Source: Mucilaginibacter dorajii
Lineage (GTDB): Bacteria; Bacteroidota; Bacteroidia; Sphingobacteriales; Sphingobacteriaceae
Direction: 5' to 3'
Assembly: GCF_024808255.1 (NCBI RefSeq)
Contig: NZ_JANTYS010000005.1
Coordinates: forward strand, 248,001 to 312,000
DNA: 64,000 nt
Shown: positions 17,313 through 25,980 of the stretch, in pieces
Layout: every line of letters starts with the position of its first letter
How positions within the stretch are numbered: the first letter of the stretch is position 1
Program-made: the position numbers and the translations under genes
Notes under the pieces: model-generated
The model's database searches: none
What the model was told of the DNA's origin: nothing
What the model saw: only the letters and a program-made list of their open reading frames with translations

Positions 17313-17777
17313 TTAAACATTCCTTTTTACTTCTGCCAATTCATCCAGTAACGCTACCTGGGCAGCATTCATTTTCACCTTAGCTTCTTCCACACTAAAC
17401 CAATCGCCCCTATCCACCTCGGCAAATGATTGTTTTTTGCCAGATTTAGGCGGCCATTCCATTTCAAATAAATTGCTTTTAATACGATGTGGATCAATAT
17501 CGCCCTCAACCGCCCAGGCTTGTATGAGCTTACCGCTTTTGAGTTTTATGGACGATAATGCTAAAAACTCCCCATCAATATATTGCCCTGTTTCTTCATA
17601 AAATTCGCGTTTGGCAGCATCTAATGGTTCTTCGTCACTTTCATATTCTCCTTTGGGGATCGACCAGCTGCCTTCATCTTTGTTTTTCCAGAACGGGCCT
17701 CCCGGGTGCACCAGGAAAACCTGTAACTGATCGTCTGATTTTCGGTATAAGAGGATTCCGGCGCTTTGTTTGGGCAT
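17313..17777 (-). CDS. NUDIX hydrolase
   Basis: A 154-residue Nudix protein. The Nudix box runs from G43 to G64: G-x5-E49-x7-R57-E58-F59-x-E61-E62-x-G64, with the metal-binding REFYEE core intact. The start SAGILLYRKSDDQLQVFLVHPGGPFWKNKDEGSWSIPKG is the pattern of the MutT/diadenosine-polyphosphatase-like branch. It would hydrolyse a nucleoside diphosphate linked to X in the cytoplasm; the substrate is not predictable. Stand-alone gene next to the repeat mosaic. Confidence 0.92.
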   Translation of the reverse strand: MPKQSAGILLYRKSDDQLQVFLVHPGGPFWKNKDEGSWSIPKGEYESDEEPLDAAKREFYEETGQYIDGEFLALSSIKLKSGKLIQAWAVEGDIDPHRIKSNLFEMEWPPKSGKKQSFAEVDRGDWFSVEEAKVKMNAAQVALLDELAEVKRNV

Positions 17778-17860
17778 GGCTAAATTTTAATTGCAATTAA
17801 TACAAGCATAACTAATATTTGTTATTTTTATATCGAACCCAAATCCCAAAAAATAAGATC

Positions 17861-18358
17861 ATGGCAGACGAAAGATGGAGTAAATTTAAAATTACTGCGG
17901 ATTTTGATACCGACGTACGGAGCATTTACCAGGCCTGGGCAACACCGGCAGGACTTGAAAGCTGGTTTTTACGCCAGGCCGATTTTTTTGCCATAGCGGG
18001 CCGGCTGCGCGATAAGGATGAATTTATAAAAAAAGAAGATACTTACACCTGGTACTGGCATGGTTATGATGATACAAACTTTGAAAGCGGCCAGGTGCTG
18101 GAAAATAACGGCACAGATCTGCTCAAATTCACCTTCTCGGGCGGCAGCATTGTTACCATTGATATTCAAACAAAACTGGGGCTAACCATTGTTGAACTCA
18201 CCCAGGAAAACATTCCCGAAGAAAGCGACCCCGCCAAAAACCTTTATGTACAATGCCAAACAGGCTGGGTGTTTTACCTGGCTAATCTAAAATCGGTGAT
18301 AGAAGGCGGTAAAGACCTTCGCAACAAACGTTTTGACCTGGCCAGCAGTTTCAAATAA
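17861..18358 (+). CDS. SRPBCC domain protein (START-like/AHSA1-like)
   Basis: A 165-residue START-like protein, counted from MADERWSKFKITADF at 17861; the frame extends upstream to 17819 without an ATG that makes sense. The sequence DVRSIYQAWATPAGLESWFL is the classic first helix of AHSA1-type domains, followed by beta strands such as DLLKFTFSGGSIVTIDIQ and a long C-terminal helix with GWVFYLANLKSVIEGG. These proteins bind hydrophobic ligands or act as Hsp90 cochaperone-like domains; no specific role is inferred. Confidence 0.85.
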   Translation: MADERWSKFKITADFDTDVRSIYQAWATPAGLESWFLRQADFFAIAGRLRDKDEFIKKEDTYTWYWHGYDDTNFESGQVLENNGTDLLKFTFSGGSIVTIDIQTKLGLTIVELTQENIPEESDPAKNLYVQCQTGWVFYLANLKSVIEGGKDLRNKRFDLASSFK

Positions 18359-18396
18359 TTTAAGCTTAGGCTGACAAACAACCCGCCGTAATATTT

Positions 18397-18404
18397 TAGC
18401 TTTG
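18397..18404 (+). promoter_or_regulatory. Candidate -7 box of the riboflavin synthase promoter
   Basis: TAGCTTTG matches the Bacteroidota -7 consensus TAnnTTTG exactly and lies 38 nt before the ribE ATG. The -33 TTTG is not present at the expected distance, so the assignment is tentative. Confidence 0.35.
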
Positions 18405-18442
18405 TTGCAATAAAGAATCCCAATAAGGGATCATACAGCTTC

Positions 18443-19027
18443 ATGTTTACAGGAATAATAGAAACTTTAGGAAAGATCACCGATCTGAAACACGATCAGG
18501 GTAATTTGCATATCACAGTTGAATCGGCCATTTCGCACGAGTTAAAGATCGATCAATCGGTTGCGCATAATGGTGTTTGTTTAACCGTTATTGCCCTTGG
18601 TGATGGCTTCCATACCGTTACCGCCATTGAAGAAACGCTAAATAAAACCAGCCTTGGCCACCTTAAAGTTGGCGAACCTGTAAACCTGGAACGCTGCATG
18701 CAAATGAATGCCCGCCTTGACGGGCACATTGTACAGGGACATGTTGACCAAACTGCCATATGCACCGCTTTTAAAACCCTTGATGGCAGCTGGGAGTATA
18801 CTTTTGAATATGACGCCGCCAATGGCAATGTAACCGTTGAAAAGGGTTCTATCTGCGTAAATGGTATTAGCCTTACCGTGGTAAACTCACAGGCTAACAG
18901 CTTTTCGGTAGCCATTATCCCCTACACTTTTGAACATACCAACCTGCACAACGTAAGCGAAGGTTCGGTAGTTAACCTGGAGTTTGATATTATAGGCAAG
19001 TACGTGGCCCGTTTAATGAACCGCTAA
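18443..19027 (+). CDS. ribE: Riboflavin synthase (alpha chain)
   Basis: A 194-residue protein with the two tandem lumazine-binding repeats of riboflavin synthase: MFTGIIETLGKI with NGVCLTV in the first (~1-97) and GHIVQGHVDQT with NGISLTVV in the second (~98-190). It converts two molecules of 6,7-dimethyl-8-ribityllumazine into riboflavin, the last step of riboflavin synthesis. Length and motifs are normal. No other rib genes are in the window and no FMN riboswitch is seen upstream. Its last 4 bp overlap the convergent TPR gene. Confidence 0.96.
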   Translation: MFTGIIETLGKITDLKHDQGNLHITVESAISHELKIDQSVAHNGVCLTVIALGDGFHTVTAIEETLNKTSLGHLKVGEPVNLERCMQMNARLDGHIVQGHVDQTAICTAFKTLDGSWEYTFEYDAANGNVTVEKGSICVNGISLTVVNSQANSFSVAIIPYTFEHTNLHNVSEGSVVNLEFDIIGKYVARLMNR

Positions 19028-20169
19028 TTAGAAAGTTGTTTGGCCCTGGCCTGCGCGTAAGCTACATACTTTTGCTGTTTATCGGTTAGTTTACTGCTCA
19101 TGAACTTTTTGTAGTATTTTACAGCCTGTGCTTTGTTTTTGAGTTCATCGTCGTACACGGTGGCCATCAAATAGTAAATAATGGGCTTTTCATCAAACTG
19201 TAAGGCCTTTTGATAGGCAAAAATAGCGGCTTTAAATTTCTTTTTCACATCATAGCTATCGGCCATTTCGGCGTAGTAATCGCTGATGTTGGGCGAAATA
19301 CCGGCTTCTATTGCCTTACCCAGGTTTTCAATACATGCCGACTGATCTTTAAGCATTTTATAATCAAGCGCGGCTATGTAATAACTCGTTTCGGATTGGT
19401 TAATTTCCGGGATCCTTTTAAAGGCATCGATACTACATTCATATTCTTTTAAATTATAATAAGCTGATTCGAGTTTGGTTAAAACCAACCCATTCTCGGC
19501 CCCTGCCGCTATCAGTTTTAAGCAGGTAGTTTTTACCAGTTCATATTTCTTTTCGGCATAGGATAGTTTAAGCAGACTTTGTAATAAAACTATATTTTCA
19601 GGATCCTGGTTTATAGCACCGCTAAGTACTTTTTCGGCCTGGTCAAGCAGTTTCAGGTTAACATAAATATCGCTCAGGTCAGACGCCACGTCGGGCTCGG
19701 CCGGATTTAACTTATTGGCTTTTTGCAGATAAACCACCATGCCTTCAAAATCACTTTTATCCTGGGCTATTTTAGCCAGCTGTTTAAACACTAAAAAGTT
19801 GGTGGTATCCTTTTGTGCCAGGATCTTATAATACATTTCGGCCTTTACATTATTCCCCCTGCGCAGATTGATTGACCCAAGGCTAAACAAAACACCTGTA
19901 TTGGTTGAATCTATTGCATACATCCTTTGGTAATACCCTTCTGCATCGGGCAGCTTCCCGGCCATATTTGACGTGTAGGCCAGCTTACTTAATACCTTTA
20001 TATCAGTTACCGGTTCGGGATATGTTTTCCTGAGCAAATCGGCAGCCTCGGCAAAGCGTTGGTTCTGGTAATAATCTAACAACAAGGCATCGGTGGCGTT
20101 TGATGATTGCTGTGCAAAAACAGGTGTTAACAAACACATAAATAAGGAAAAGATGACGGCATTTTTCAT
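19024..20169 (-). CDS. Secreted tetratricopeptide repeat protein
   Basis: From the ATG at 20169 the protein has a clear signal peptide (MKNAVIFSLFMCLLTPVFAQ) and ~380 residues; a 12-residue upstream extension to 20205 lacks signal character. At least eight TPR-like helical pairs follow, for example DAEGYYQRMYAIDSTNTGVLFSLGSINLRRGN and AIFAYQKALQFDEKPIIYYLMATVYDD. Such periplasmic TPR arrays serve as protein-protein scaffolds. No partner can be named. It overlaps the end of ribE by 4 bp in convergent orientation. Confidence 0.85.
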   Translation of the reverse strand: MKNAVIFSLFMCLLTPVFAQQSSNATDALLLDYYQNQRFAEAADLLRKTYPEPVTDIKVLSKLAYTSNMAGKLPDAEGYYQRMYAIDSTNTGVLFSLGSINLRRGNNVKAEMYYKILAQKDTTNFLVFKQLAKIAQDKSDFEGMVVYLQKANKLNPAEPDVASDLSDIYVNLKLLDQAEKVLSGAINQDPENIVLLQSLLKLSYAEKKYELVKTTCLKLIAAGAENGLVLTKLESAYYNLKEYECSIDAFKRIPEINQSETSYYIAALDYKMLKDQSACIENLGKAIEAGISPNISDYYAEMADSYDVKKKFKAAIFAYQKALQFDEKPIIYYLMATVYDDELKNKAQAVKYYKKFMSSKLTDKQQKYVAYAQARAKQLSN

Positions 20170-20269
20170 ATCAACTAAATTATTAGTTATAGATGAAATA
20201 TCCAAATGCTAAACAATTTTTATTATTTGGAGTTAAGCTTATATATTAAAAATTAAAAAACATACTACT

Positions 20270-20560
20270 ATGGATAAGTTAAAGAAATTCGGACTGATGG
20301 AAAAAATTGTCCATGAACTGGAAGACTTAAAGAACAGCCAGCAGGCCATTATAACCAAACTGGCCAAAATTGAGGTTGACAATATAGAGCTTGGCGATAA
20401 GCGCCTGGAAAAAGACCTGCCCGAAATGCACCAGCGTGTTGCAGATAACCTTGATACCATTGCAGCCATTCTGGAAGATTTTGCCAGCCAAACTGAAAGC
20501 TATAGCGATAAAAACAATATCGCGGCCCTGCGGGAACAGGAAGCTATCGACAAATTATAA
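20270..20560 (+). CDS. Hypothetical coiled-coil protein, 96 aa
   Basis: A small acidic protein predicted as almost all helix, with heptad-like spacing through LKKFGLMEKIVHELEDLKNSQQAIITKLAKIE and LPEMHQRVADNLDTIAAILEDFASQ. No signal peptide, no known family. It starts with ATG in AT-rich sequence after the divergent TPR gene and is followed by the MITE-like repeat at 20572. Confidence 0.6.
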   Translation: MDKLKKFGLMEKIVHELEDLKNSQQAIITKLAKIEVDNIELGDKRLEKDLPEMHQRVADNLDTIAAILEDFASQTESYSDKNNIAALREQEAIDKL

Positions 20561-20571
20561 AAACGTATCCC

Positions 20572-20821
20572 CTACCGTGTACCCACATCTTGTTAAACCC
20601 TACTCTCCCAATAAAAACGTTGTCATTTCGACGAACAAGGGGTGGGATTGCGCGCCGGAGGTGAGGAGAAACTATCTCTTGAGCGCAGCGAAAAATCTTG
20701 TAAAAGCAGACATTCGGTCATGCAAGGCGTACAAGATTTCTCTTTCGCACCTCGCTCATTCCCCTCCTTCGCTCTATCGAAATGACATTTTCCTTAACAA
20801 AAAAATGTGGGTACACGGTAG
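20572..20821. repeat. MITE-like element with perfect 17-bp terminal inverted repeats
   Basis: A 250-bp non-coding element. CTACCGTGTACCCACAT (20572-20588) is the exact complement of ATGTGGGTACACGGTAG (20805-20821). Within it, GTCATTTCGA (20622-20631) pairs with TCGAAATGAC (20777-20786) and AATCTTGTA with TACAAGATT further in. The GTCATTTCGA family also occurs at 30.3-31.1 kb. No target-site duplication is evident. It fills most of the 307-bp gap and supports no gene. Confidence 0.75.
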
Positions 20822-20867
20822 CCGGAAACGGGGATTTTTTGATTTTGCTCACGTTTGTTTCGATGCG

Positions 20868-21929
20868 TTAACCCACCAGGTATTTTACTCCAGGGATCTT
20901 ACTCATCAGATAAATTAAAAGCCAGGATAACAGGAAGCAAGCCAATGCTATCAGCGGGATACTGATCACGGGCGAAAAGATAGTATAGTTAATATCCAAT
21001 AAGTCAAAAATATTAAGGATAAGGGCATGGCTCAGGTAAATCCCTAATGTATATTTAGATGCGTTATCGAAAGCGCTTTTTACTTTAGCATTGAGCTGAA
21101 CTTTGGTGTGTTTGGCCATCAATAAAGCGCCTGCTGCAAATACCGCCACAACCGGGCCAACGGGTTCGTAAAAAAATGTTTTTAATTCATGATATTTCAT
21201 TTGCAGGTAGTAAGTACCACTGGCAATCAAAACCACCAAACCGATAAATACCAAACCGGCAACAACGGGCAGCGCACGAAAACTAAATTGTTTATAGGCA
21301 AGGTAATAACCCAATACCAGGTAACCGATATACCCTGTGAAATTATGAACATCAATAGCAGCATTGAATTTGCTTAAGTACGGCGTGCCAATAACCATGG
21401 TTAAATACCAGATAGCCAGGAAGTATAACAACTCCCTTTCGGTAGCATTTTGCACAAATTTGCTTAACACGGGGATTATCAGGTATAAGCCCATAAGCTC
21501 ATATACATACCATAAATGGTAATAACTTCCGCTGATTAGCTGGTGCAATACAAATTTGGTATCGGCCCAAATGTTCATGGTAAAGGCGATCTCTTCGTTG
21601 TACAGGCGGTAACCTATATAAACCAGGCTCCAAAAGATGAATGGCAGAATGAGCCGACCGATACGTTTTTTCAGAAAATCGCCCAATTCATATTCGCGGT
21701 TCAACGACAAAGCACCCGTGATCATTACAAAAACCGGCACCGCGAAACGGACCAATGCGTTATAAATATCGCCGGTGACCCAATCTTTTAATGGCGTGCC
21801 TTTAAAAGCAAATAAGAGCGGCGAAGTGGTATGCAACACAATTACGGCAAACATGGCTATCAACCGCAAATTATTGATCCAACCGATGTTTTGTCTATTG
21901 TGCAGGCCTGCAGCTTCGCTAAATTTCAT
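20868..21929 (-). CDS. Acyltransferase family 3 membrane protein (WecH/OafA-like)
   Basis: A 353-residue integral membrane protein with about ten transmembrane segments. The N-terminus WINNLRLIAMFAVIVLHTTSPL carries the catalytic-type histidine of Acyltransferase_3 proteins (R and H in the first two helices), and KKRIGRLILPFIFWSLVYI is also typical. These enzymes O-acetylate sugars of surface polysaccharides. No glycan genes lie directly beside it, so the acceptor is unknown. Confidence 0.88.
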   Translation of the reverse strand: MKFSEAAGLHNRQNIGWINNLRLIAMFAVIVLHTTSPLLFAFKGTPLKDWVTGDIYNALVRFAVPVFVMITGALSLNREYELGDFLKKRIGRLILPFIFWSLVYIGYRLYNEEIAFTMNIWADTKFVLHQLISGSYYHLWYVYELMGLYLIIPVLSKFVQNATERELLYFLAIWYLTMVIGTPYLSKFNAAIDVHNFTGYIGYLVLGYYLAYKQFSFRALPVVAGLVFIGLVVLIASGTYYLQMKYHELKTFFYEPVGPVVAVFAAGALLMAKHTKVQLNAKVKSAFDNASKYTLGIYLSHALILNIFDLLDINYTIFSPVISIPLIALACFLLSWLLIYLMSKIPGVKYLVG

Positions 21930-22301
21930 CTGATAAACATATACAATATTTTGATGCTGTAAAACAGCCTATTTGTTAGTAAACGTTTTTTTGTTGCCCG
22001 AGTTATTCCCGCGTGCAGGAAAGTCGCTTTTAAAAACTTATCACCTAATTTTGGCCAAAGCCTTTATGTTATAGTGCTATTTTCCGCCCCATAAATGGGA
22101 CGGCAATGAATTGCCACCTCAATCAGAACTTGATTTCATTGCTGTTTGGCATAAACTTTTATTTAATAATAACTAATGGAATAAGCTTATGGCGTAGGGA
22201 AGATATAAGCATCAAACAATACTTTGTTTTTATTGCCTGGTCCTGGTTAAATGATCCTGGTATCGAAGGGACTTGTATTGGCCAACAACAGGCACAAATA
22301 T

Positions 22302-22444
22302 TTGGATGCGCGTAACTTGCGCGACACATCAGTTTAGTGTTAACCATGTCAAAATACAAAATACTGATTATTATGTAATTACGATGTATTTTATCTAAAA
22401 TATGTTAAGTTATGTTAACCCAATTAGATGCGTTTGACCTGGTT
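22302..22444. repeat. 143-bp non-coding duplicated element, copy A
   Basis: This stretch aligns without a gap to 47395-47537, with about 111 of 143 identical positions by hand count. The best-kept blocks are TTGGATGCGC at the left end, AAATACAAAA in the middle and ATGTTAAGTTATGTTAACCC near the right end; TGTTAACC occurs twice in the same direction. It ends 51 bp before a small secreted-protein gene. The remaining gap (21930-22301) shows no gene or repeat that I recognise. Confidence 0.75.
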
Positions 22445-22495
22445 TTGGCACGGCCCTATCCTATTCTTAAACTTTAAAATGCTTATCTTTGTAAA

Positions 22496-22840
22496 ATGCT
22501 ATCTAAGCTCGTGAAGCCTTTACTGCTGATAACCCTGTTCTTCGCTTTACAATTAAGCGGATTGAGAGTGTATGCGGTTTCCGCGGATGGGCAGGGTTCC
22601 AAAACCCAGCGTGAGGCAAGTGTTAAACAAAGCGTTCAACATAACCAGCTGATAGCCGAAACAAGTGCCGAAATTCATTTGCCGGCATTGCAAATTACCG
22701 TACAGGCCGATGCTTGCTTAACTTCGGGTACCCGGACTAACCTAACACCGGTTACAGATCTTCATTTAAGCAGCCAATTAACAGTACCAACATCCCGGTT
22801 TTACCGGCTTATCCTCTTCCCTTTTCATGGCTTCTGGTAA
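22496..22840 (+). CDS. Putative secreted protein, 114 aa
   Basis: An N-terminal signal peptide (MLSKLVKPLLLITLFFALQL...VYA) is followed by a polar region with Gln and Ser and then the C-terminal FYRLILFPFHGFW. No folded family is recognised, and the aromatic C-terminus is unusual for a soluble protein. It sits 70 bp upstream of another small gene on the same strand and just after the duplicated element at 22302. Expression as a real protein is plausible but unproven. Confidence 0.5.
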   Translation: MLSKLVKPLLLITLFFALQLSGLRVYAVSADGQGSKTQREASVKQSVQHNQLIAETSAEIHLPALQITVQADACLTSGTRTNLTPVTDLHLSSQLTVPTSRFYRLILFPFHGFW

Positions 22841-22910
22841 AGCCTGCTGATCATCTAATTTTATTCTTTCGCTTTTATTGAAGCGTATTTATCAATTTTA
22901 ATTTATCAGC

Positions 22911-23372
22911 ATGAACCATATAACAGAAAATGCCCTGGTTGCGGGCATCTTATTATCTATTGTAATTATACCAGTGGTGATCATCACCAGGAAATCAAAA
23001 CAAAAACGAATAGCCGCCTTAAATCAAAAGTTGCAAACCGCTGCAAATGACTACCAACTAAGCTTAACCCGTACCGAATTGCTGGGTAACAAGATCATCG
23101 GTTGGGCACAAGCGGGTAAAACATTGTTGTTTGGTTCGATGGAAGGCATTGTGCTTAACGATTTAAACAATGCCGCGCGGTGCTATGTACTCAAAAGCAT
23201 GAATGGTAACTCCGTTAGATCTATCATCCTGCAAGTGGCCGATCCGGTTAACCGCCTGGTTTGCAGCATTCCATTTTACGAACAATTTATGGATAATGAA
23301 ATGGCCCTGAAACAGCTGGAACTACAAGCCAAAGACTGGGAACAACTGCTAAACAATCAGTTTCAAAAGTAA
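22911..23372 (+). CDS. Hypothetical protein with one N-terminal membrane anchor
   Basis: A 153-residue protein. Residues 8-26 (ALVAGILLSIVIIPVVIIT) form one transmembrane helix, followed by a basic stop-transfer segment RKSKQKR and a helix, then a mixed alpha/beta domain with IIGWAQAGKTLLFGSMEGIVLNDLNNAARCYVLK. The AGKTLLF stretch is not a Walker A motif. No family recognised. Probably in one unit with the secreted protein upstream; a terminator follows 6 bp after the stop. Confidence 0.65.
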   Translation: MNHITENALVAGILLSIVIIPVVIITRKSKQKRIAALNQKLQTAANDYQLSLTRTELLGNKIIGWAQAGKTLLFGSMEGIVLNDLNNAARCYVLKSMNGNSVRSIILQVADPVNRLVCSIPFYEQFMDNEMALKQLELQAKDWEQLLNNQFQK

Positions 23373-23378
23373 GTAGCA

Positions 23379-23412
23379 AGCCCTTCCCGGTTATAACCAG
23401 GAAGGGCTTTTA
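23379..23412 (+). terminator. Rho-independent terminator
   Basis: AAGCCCTTCC (23379-23388) and GGAAGGGCTT (23400-23409) form a 10-bp stem with an 11-nt loop followed by a T-rich tail. It serves the plus-strand gene and, being symmetric, may also stop the convergent TonB receptor gene. Confidence 0.85.
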
Positions 23413-23414
23413 AT

Positions 23415-25853
23415 TTAGTTCTTTACCCTGTTCTGTTCACTCTCGGCACCATTGGCTTCGTGCTTGCGCAAGCCTGCAATGGTTTTACCAAAGCGATAAC
23501 TGAGCGTTAAAGCCACATTGCGCGAGTCGCCGTTGTTGTGGTAATTGGCCCGGGTGTTTGTAAGGTTGTTGATCTGACCGCCGTTATTAAAGGTGTAAAA
23601 AATATCATTGGCCAATACATTGATTGTTAAGCTTGACGATATCTTTTTGCTTGCGCCAATATTTACCCGCCCCCGGCTTGAGGAAACAAACTGGGCGTTG
23701 GTGATTTTACTTTGATAACCTCCCTCCAACTGGGTTGTCCAGTTATCAGGCAGCGTAAACTTCCACACCGACCGGCCAAAAAAGAATGTCCCGCTGGTAT
23801 TAAGCCTGCCCGTATAAAAATCACTTACCGAGTGGATATTGGTTGCCCTGGTAAACAAATGCAGGTTAAGCCATTTGGTTAAATCAAAACCAGCATCAAC
23901 AGAAACACCCTTTACCGTAATGCTCCCCAAATTACCCGGACGACTGTAATAAATGCCATTTACAATTTCGATGGTTTCGTTTACGTCATCTTTGGTATTG
24001 CTGTAGTTTAAGGATGCTTTAACATTTTTCCAATTGTAGGCAAACTCCAGGTTGTTGGTGTAGGATGGTTTCAGGAATGGGTTACCAGTATAGTAAGTAA
24101 ATTTATCCAGCGGCGACAGGAATGGGTTCAAATCCTCGTAATAAGGCCGGTCAATCCTGCGCCCATAATTCAGGCTGATACTTTGATTGCCCGCGGTATC
24201 CAGTTTATATTGCAGGTATACCGTTGGAAACAAACCATTATAGTTTCGTTTAAATGTGGAATCGGCCTTTTGTACATTGCCAAGTTGATGCCCGGTTGAT
24301 ATGGTATTTTCAAACCTCAACCCCACCTGTACCGAAAACCGTTTCCAATCCTTATTGGCGTTGATATAGGCTGCGTTTATCTGCTCCTTATAAATAAAGT
24401 GATTGGTTTTGCCATAATCCGGACTGGTAACGTCATCAACCGTATAATAATAGTTGGCAATGTTATCGGTTTTGGTGAAGCTGGTTTTTAACCCGGCTTC
24501 TAATTTCACGCCGTTATTCAGCGGATGCGCATAATCGGTTTTGGCAGTATAAATACGGATATTTTCGGGCAGGTTGCCTGTCAGCAAATCGGTGCTGATC
24601 TGAGTACCATCGGGCAAAAAACCTGTATTTAAAAAAGATTGCCGGGTGCTGTTATCGTAATTTAAATAGTCGAGGTCAAACGTAAGTTCGCGCCCTTTTT
24701 TATCATATTGATGACGGTAATTTAGGTTGATAGTACCATTTTTAAAGTTGATATGCTCTTTATTATCTGCTTTAATAGTCGAATCTAAAACATTGGAGGC
24801 ATCAAGCAGCCTGCTGTTGTTGATGGTATTGATATTGCCGGGGTTATACAAACCAAAAACGCCAATACCAAAAGTGGTTTTGTCTGATACATAATAATCG
24901 GCACCTAAACGGAGGTTAAGATTTTTGGTGTTACGACGAATAAAGGAGTTTTGCAAAAAGTTAGACGCCGCACTGCCGTCATCATTTAAAAAGTACCGGT
25001 TAATATCCAGGTCATTGAACGAGTTATAGGTACTATATGCCAGGTTGCCAAATATGTTAAACTTATTTTGGCGCATGTTAAAGTTAAAGCTGTTGATGGT
25101 TTTGCCATACCGACCCTGGGTGTAGTTCAAATTTAAGCCGCCGTTAAAGCCCTGAGCTTTATTCCGTTTTATGCGGATGCTGATCACCCCGCCATTGCCC
25201 GCCGCGTCATATTTTGCCGGAGGATTGGTCATCAGTTCAACCTGGTCGATACTTGAAGCTGATAGCGACCGTAAATAGTTTTGCAGCTCGATACCCGAAA
25301 GGTACGTTGGCTTATCGTCAATATAGATCTTCACCGTACCGCTGCCATTTAAGCTGATGGCTCCATTCTGGTCAACCATTACGCCGGGCGATCGTTCCAG
25401 CACATCCATCGCGGTACTGCCCGCGCTGCCGCTCATCGCGCTTACGTTTACCACGGTTCGATCTATCTTATGCTCAACAAGCTGCTTTGGGGCCACAACA
25501 GTTACCTCCCCAAGCTCTTTCCCTGCCTGCTGCAAAACAATATCGGGCATCACCAGGTTTTGATCAAGCTGTATGGGCTGGCTTTTGTAAAACCGATAGC
25601 CTATCATATTAACCGAAACCTTATACAACCCTGCCTTCAAATTGATAAACAGGTAATTTCCTTTCCCATCGGCCGCCGCGCTTTTAATCAATACCGAATC
25701 GGCGGCATTGCGCAAATAAACTGTTGCGCCGTCTAATGCTTTACCATCAGCACCATTAATTTTACCACTCAGGGTTAAGCCTGTTTGCGCATTTGCCAAA
25801 GTTGAAGCAACAGAAAGCCAGGCCGCTAAAAAGGCAGCAATTTTTAATTTCAT
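23415..25853 (-). CDS. TonB-dependent receptor, outer-membrane beta-barrel family
   Basis: An 812-residue outer-membrane protein: signal peptide (1-22), carboxypeptidase-regulatory-like domain (~27-115, LTLSGKINGADGKALDGATVYL), plug domain (~120-230, with AMDVLERSPGVMVDQNGAISLNGSGTVKIYIDD), then a beta-barrel ending in NVALTLSYRFGKTIAG. It lacks the SusC-type features and has no SusD partner, so it belongs to the OMP_b-brl_3 branch whose ligands are mostly unknown (peptides, siderophores or copper complexes in characterised relatives). The C-terminal aromatic barrel strand is followed by ~18 polar residues. Confidence 0.9.
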   Translation of the reverse strand: MKLKIAAFLAAWLSVASTLANAQTGLTLSGKINGADGKALDGATVYLRNAADSVLIKSAAADGKGNYLFINLKAGLYKVSVNMIGYRFYKSQPIQLDQNLVMPDIVLQQAGKELGEVTVVAPKQLVEHKIDRTVVNVSAMSGSAGSTAMDVLERSPGVMVDQNGAISLNGSGTVKIYIDDKPTYLSGIELQNYLRSLSASSIDQVELMTNPPAKYDAAGNGGVISIRIKRNKAQGFNGGLNLNYTQGRYGKTINSFNFNMRQNKFNIFGNLAYSTYNSFNDLDINRYFLNDDGSAASNFLQNSFIRRNTKNLNLRLGADYYVSDKTTFGIGVFGLYNPGNINTINNSRLLDASNVLDSTIKADNKEHINFKNGTINLNYRHQYDKKGRELTFDLDYLNYDNSTRQSFLNTGFLPDGTQISTDLLTGNLPENIRIYTAKTDYAHPLNNGVKLEAGLKTSFTKTDNIANYYYTVDDVTSPDYGKTNHFIYKEQINAAYINANKDWKRFSVQVGLRFENTISTGHQLGNVQKADSTFKRNYNGLFPTVYLQYKLDTAGNQSISLNYGRRIDRPYYEDLNPFLSPLDKFTYYTGNPFLKPSYTNNLEFAYNWKNVKASLNYSNTKDDVNETIEIVNGIYYSRPGNLGSITVKGVSVDAGFDLTKWLNLHLFTRATNIHSVSDFYTGRLNTSGTFFFGRSVWKFTLPDNWTTQLEGGYQSKITNAQFVSSSRGRVNIGASKKISSSLTINVLANDIFYTFNNGGQINNLTNTRANYHNNGDSRNVALTLSYRFGKTIAGLRKHEANGAESEQNRVKN

Positions 25854-25980
25854 ATTGTAATGTTTTAGGTGTTTTTTATGGGGTGATCTGTTCTTTTATC
25901 GATCTAATTCATCAAAAAAAAAGGCAATAGTTATCCATGTTCATCATGTGATGACTTAAAATTTAACGTATAGTAGTATG

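Noticed and set aside
18361..18442. FMN riboswitch before riboflavin synthase
   Set aside because: The leader is only about 30-80 nt long and shows none of the conserved RFN-element blocks.
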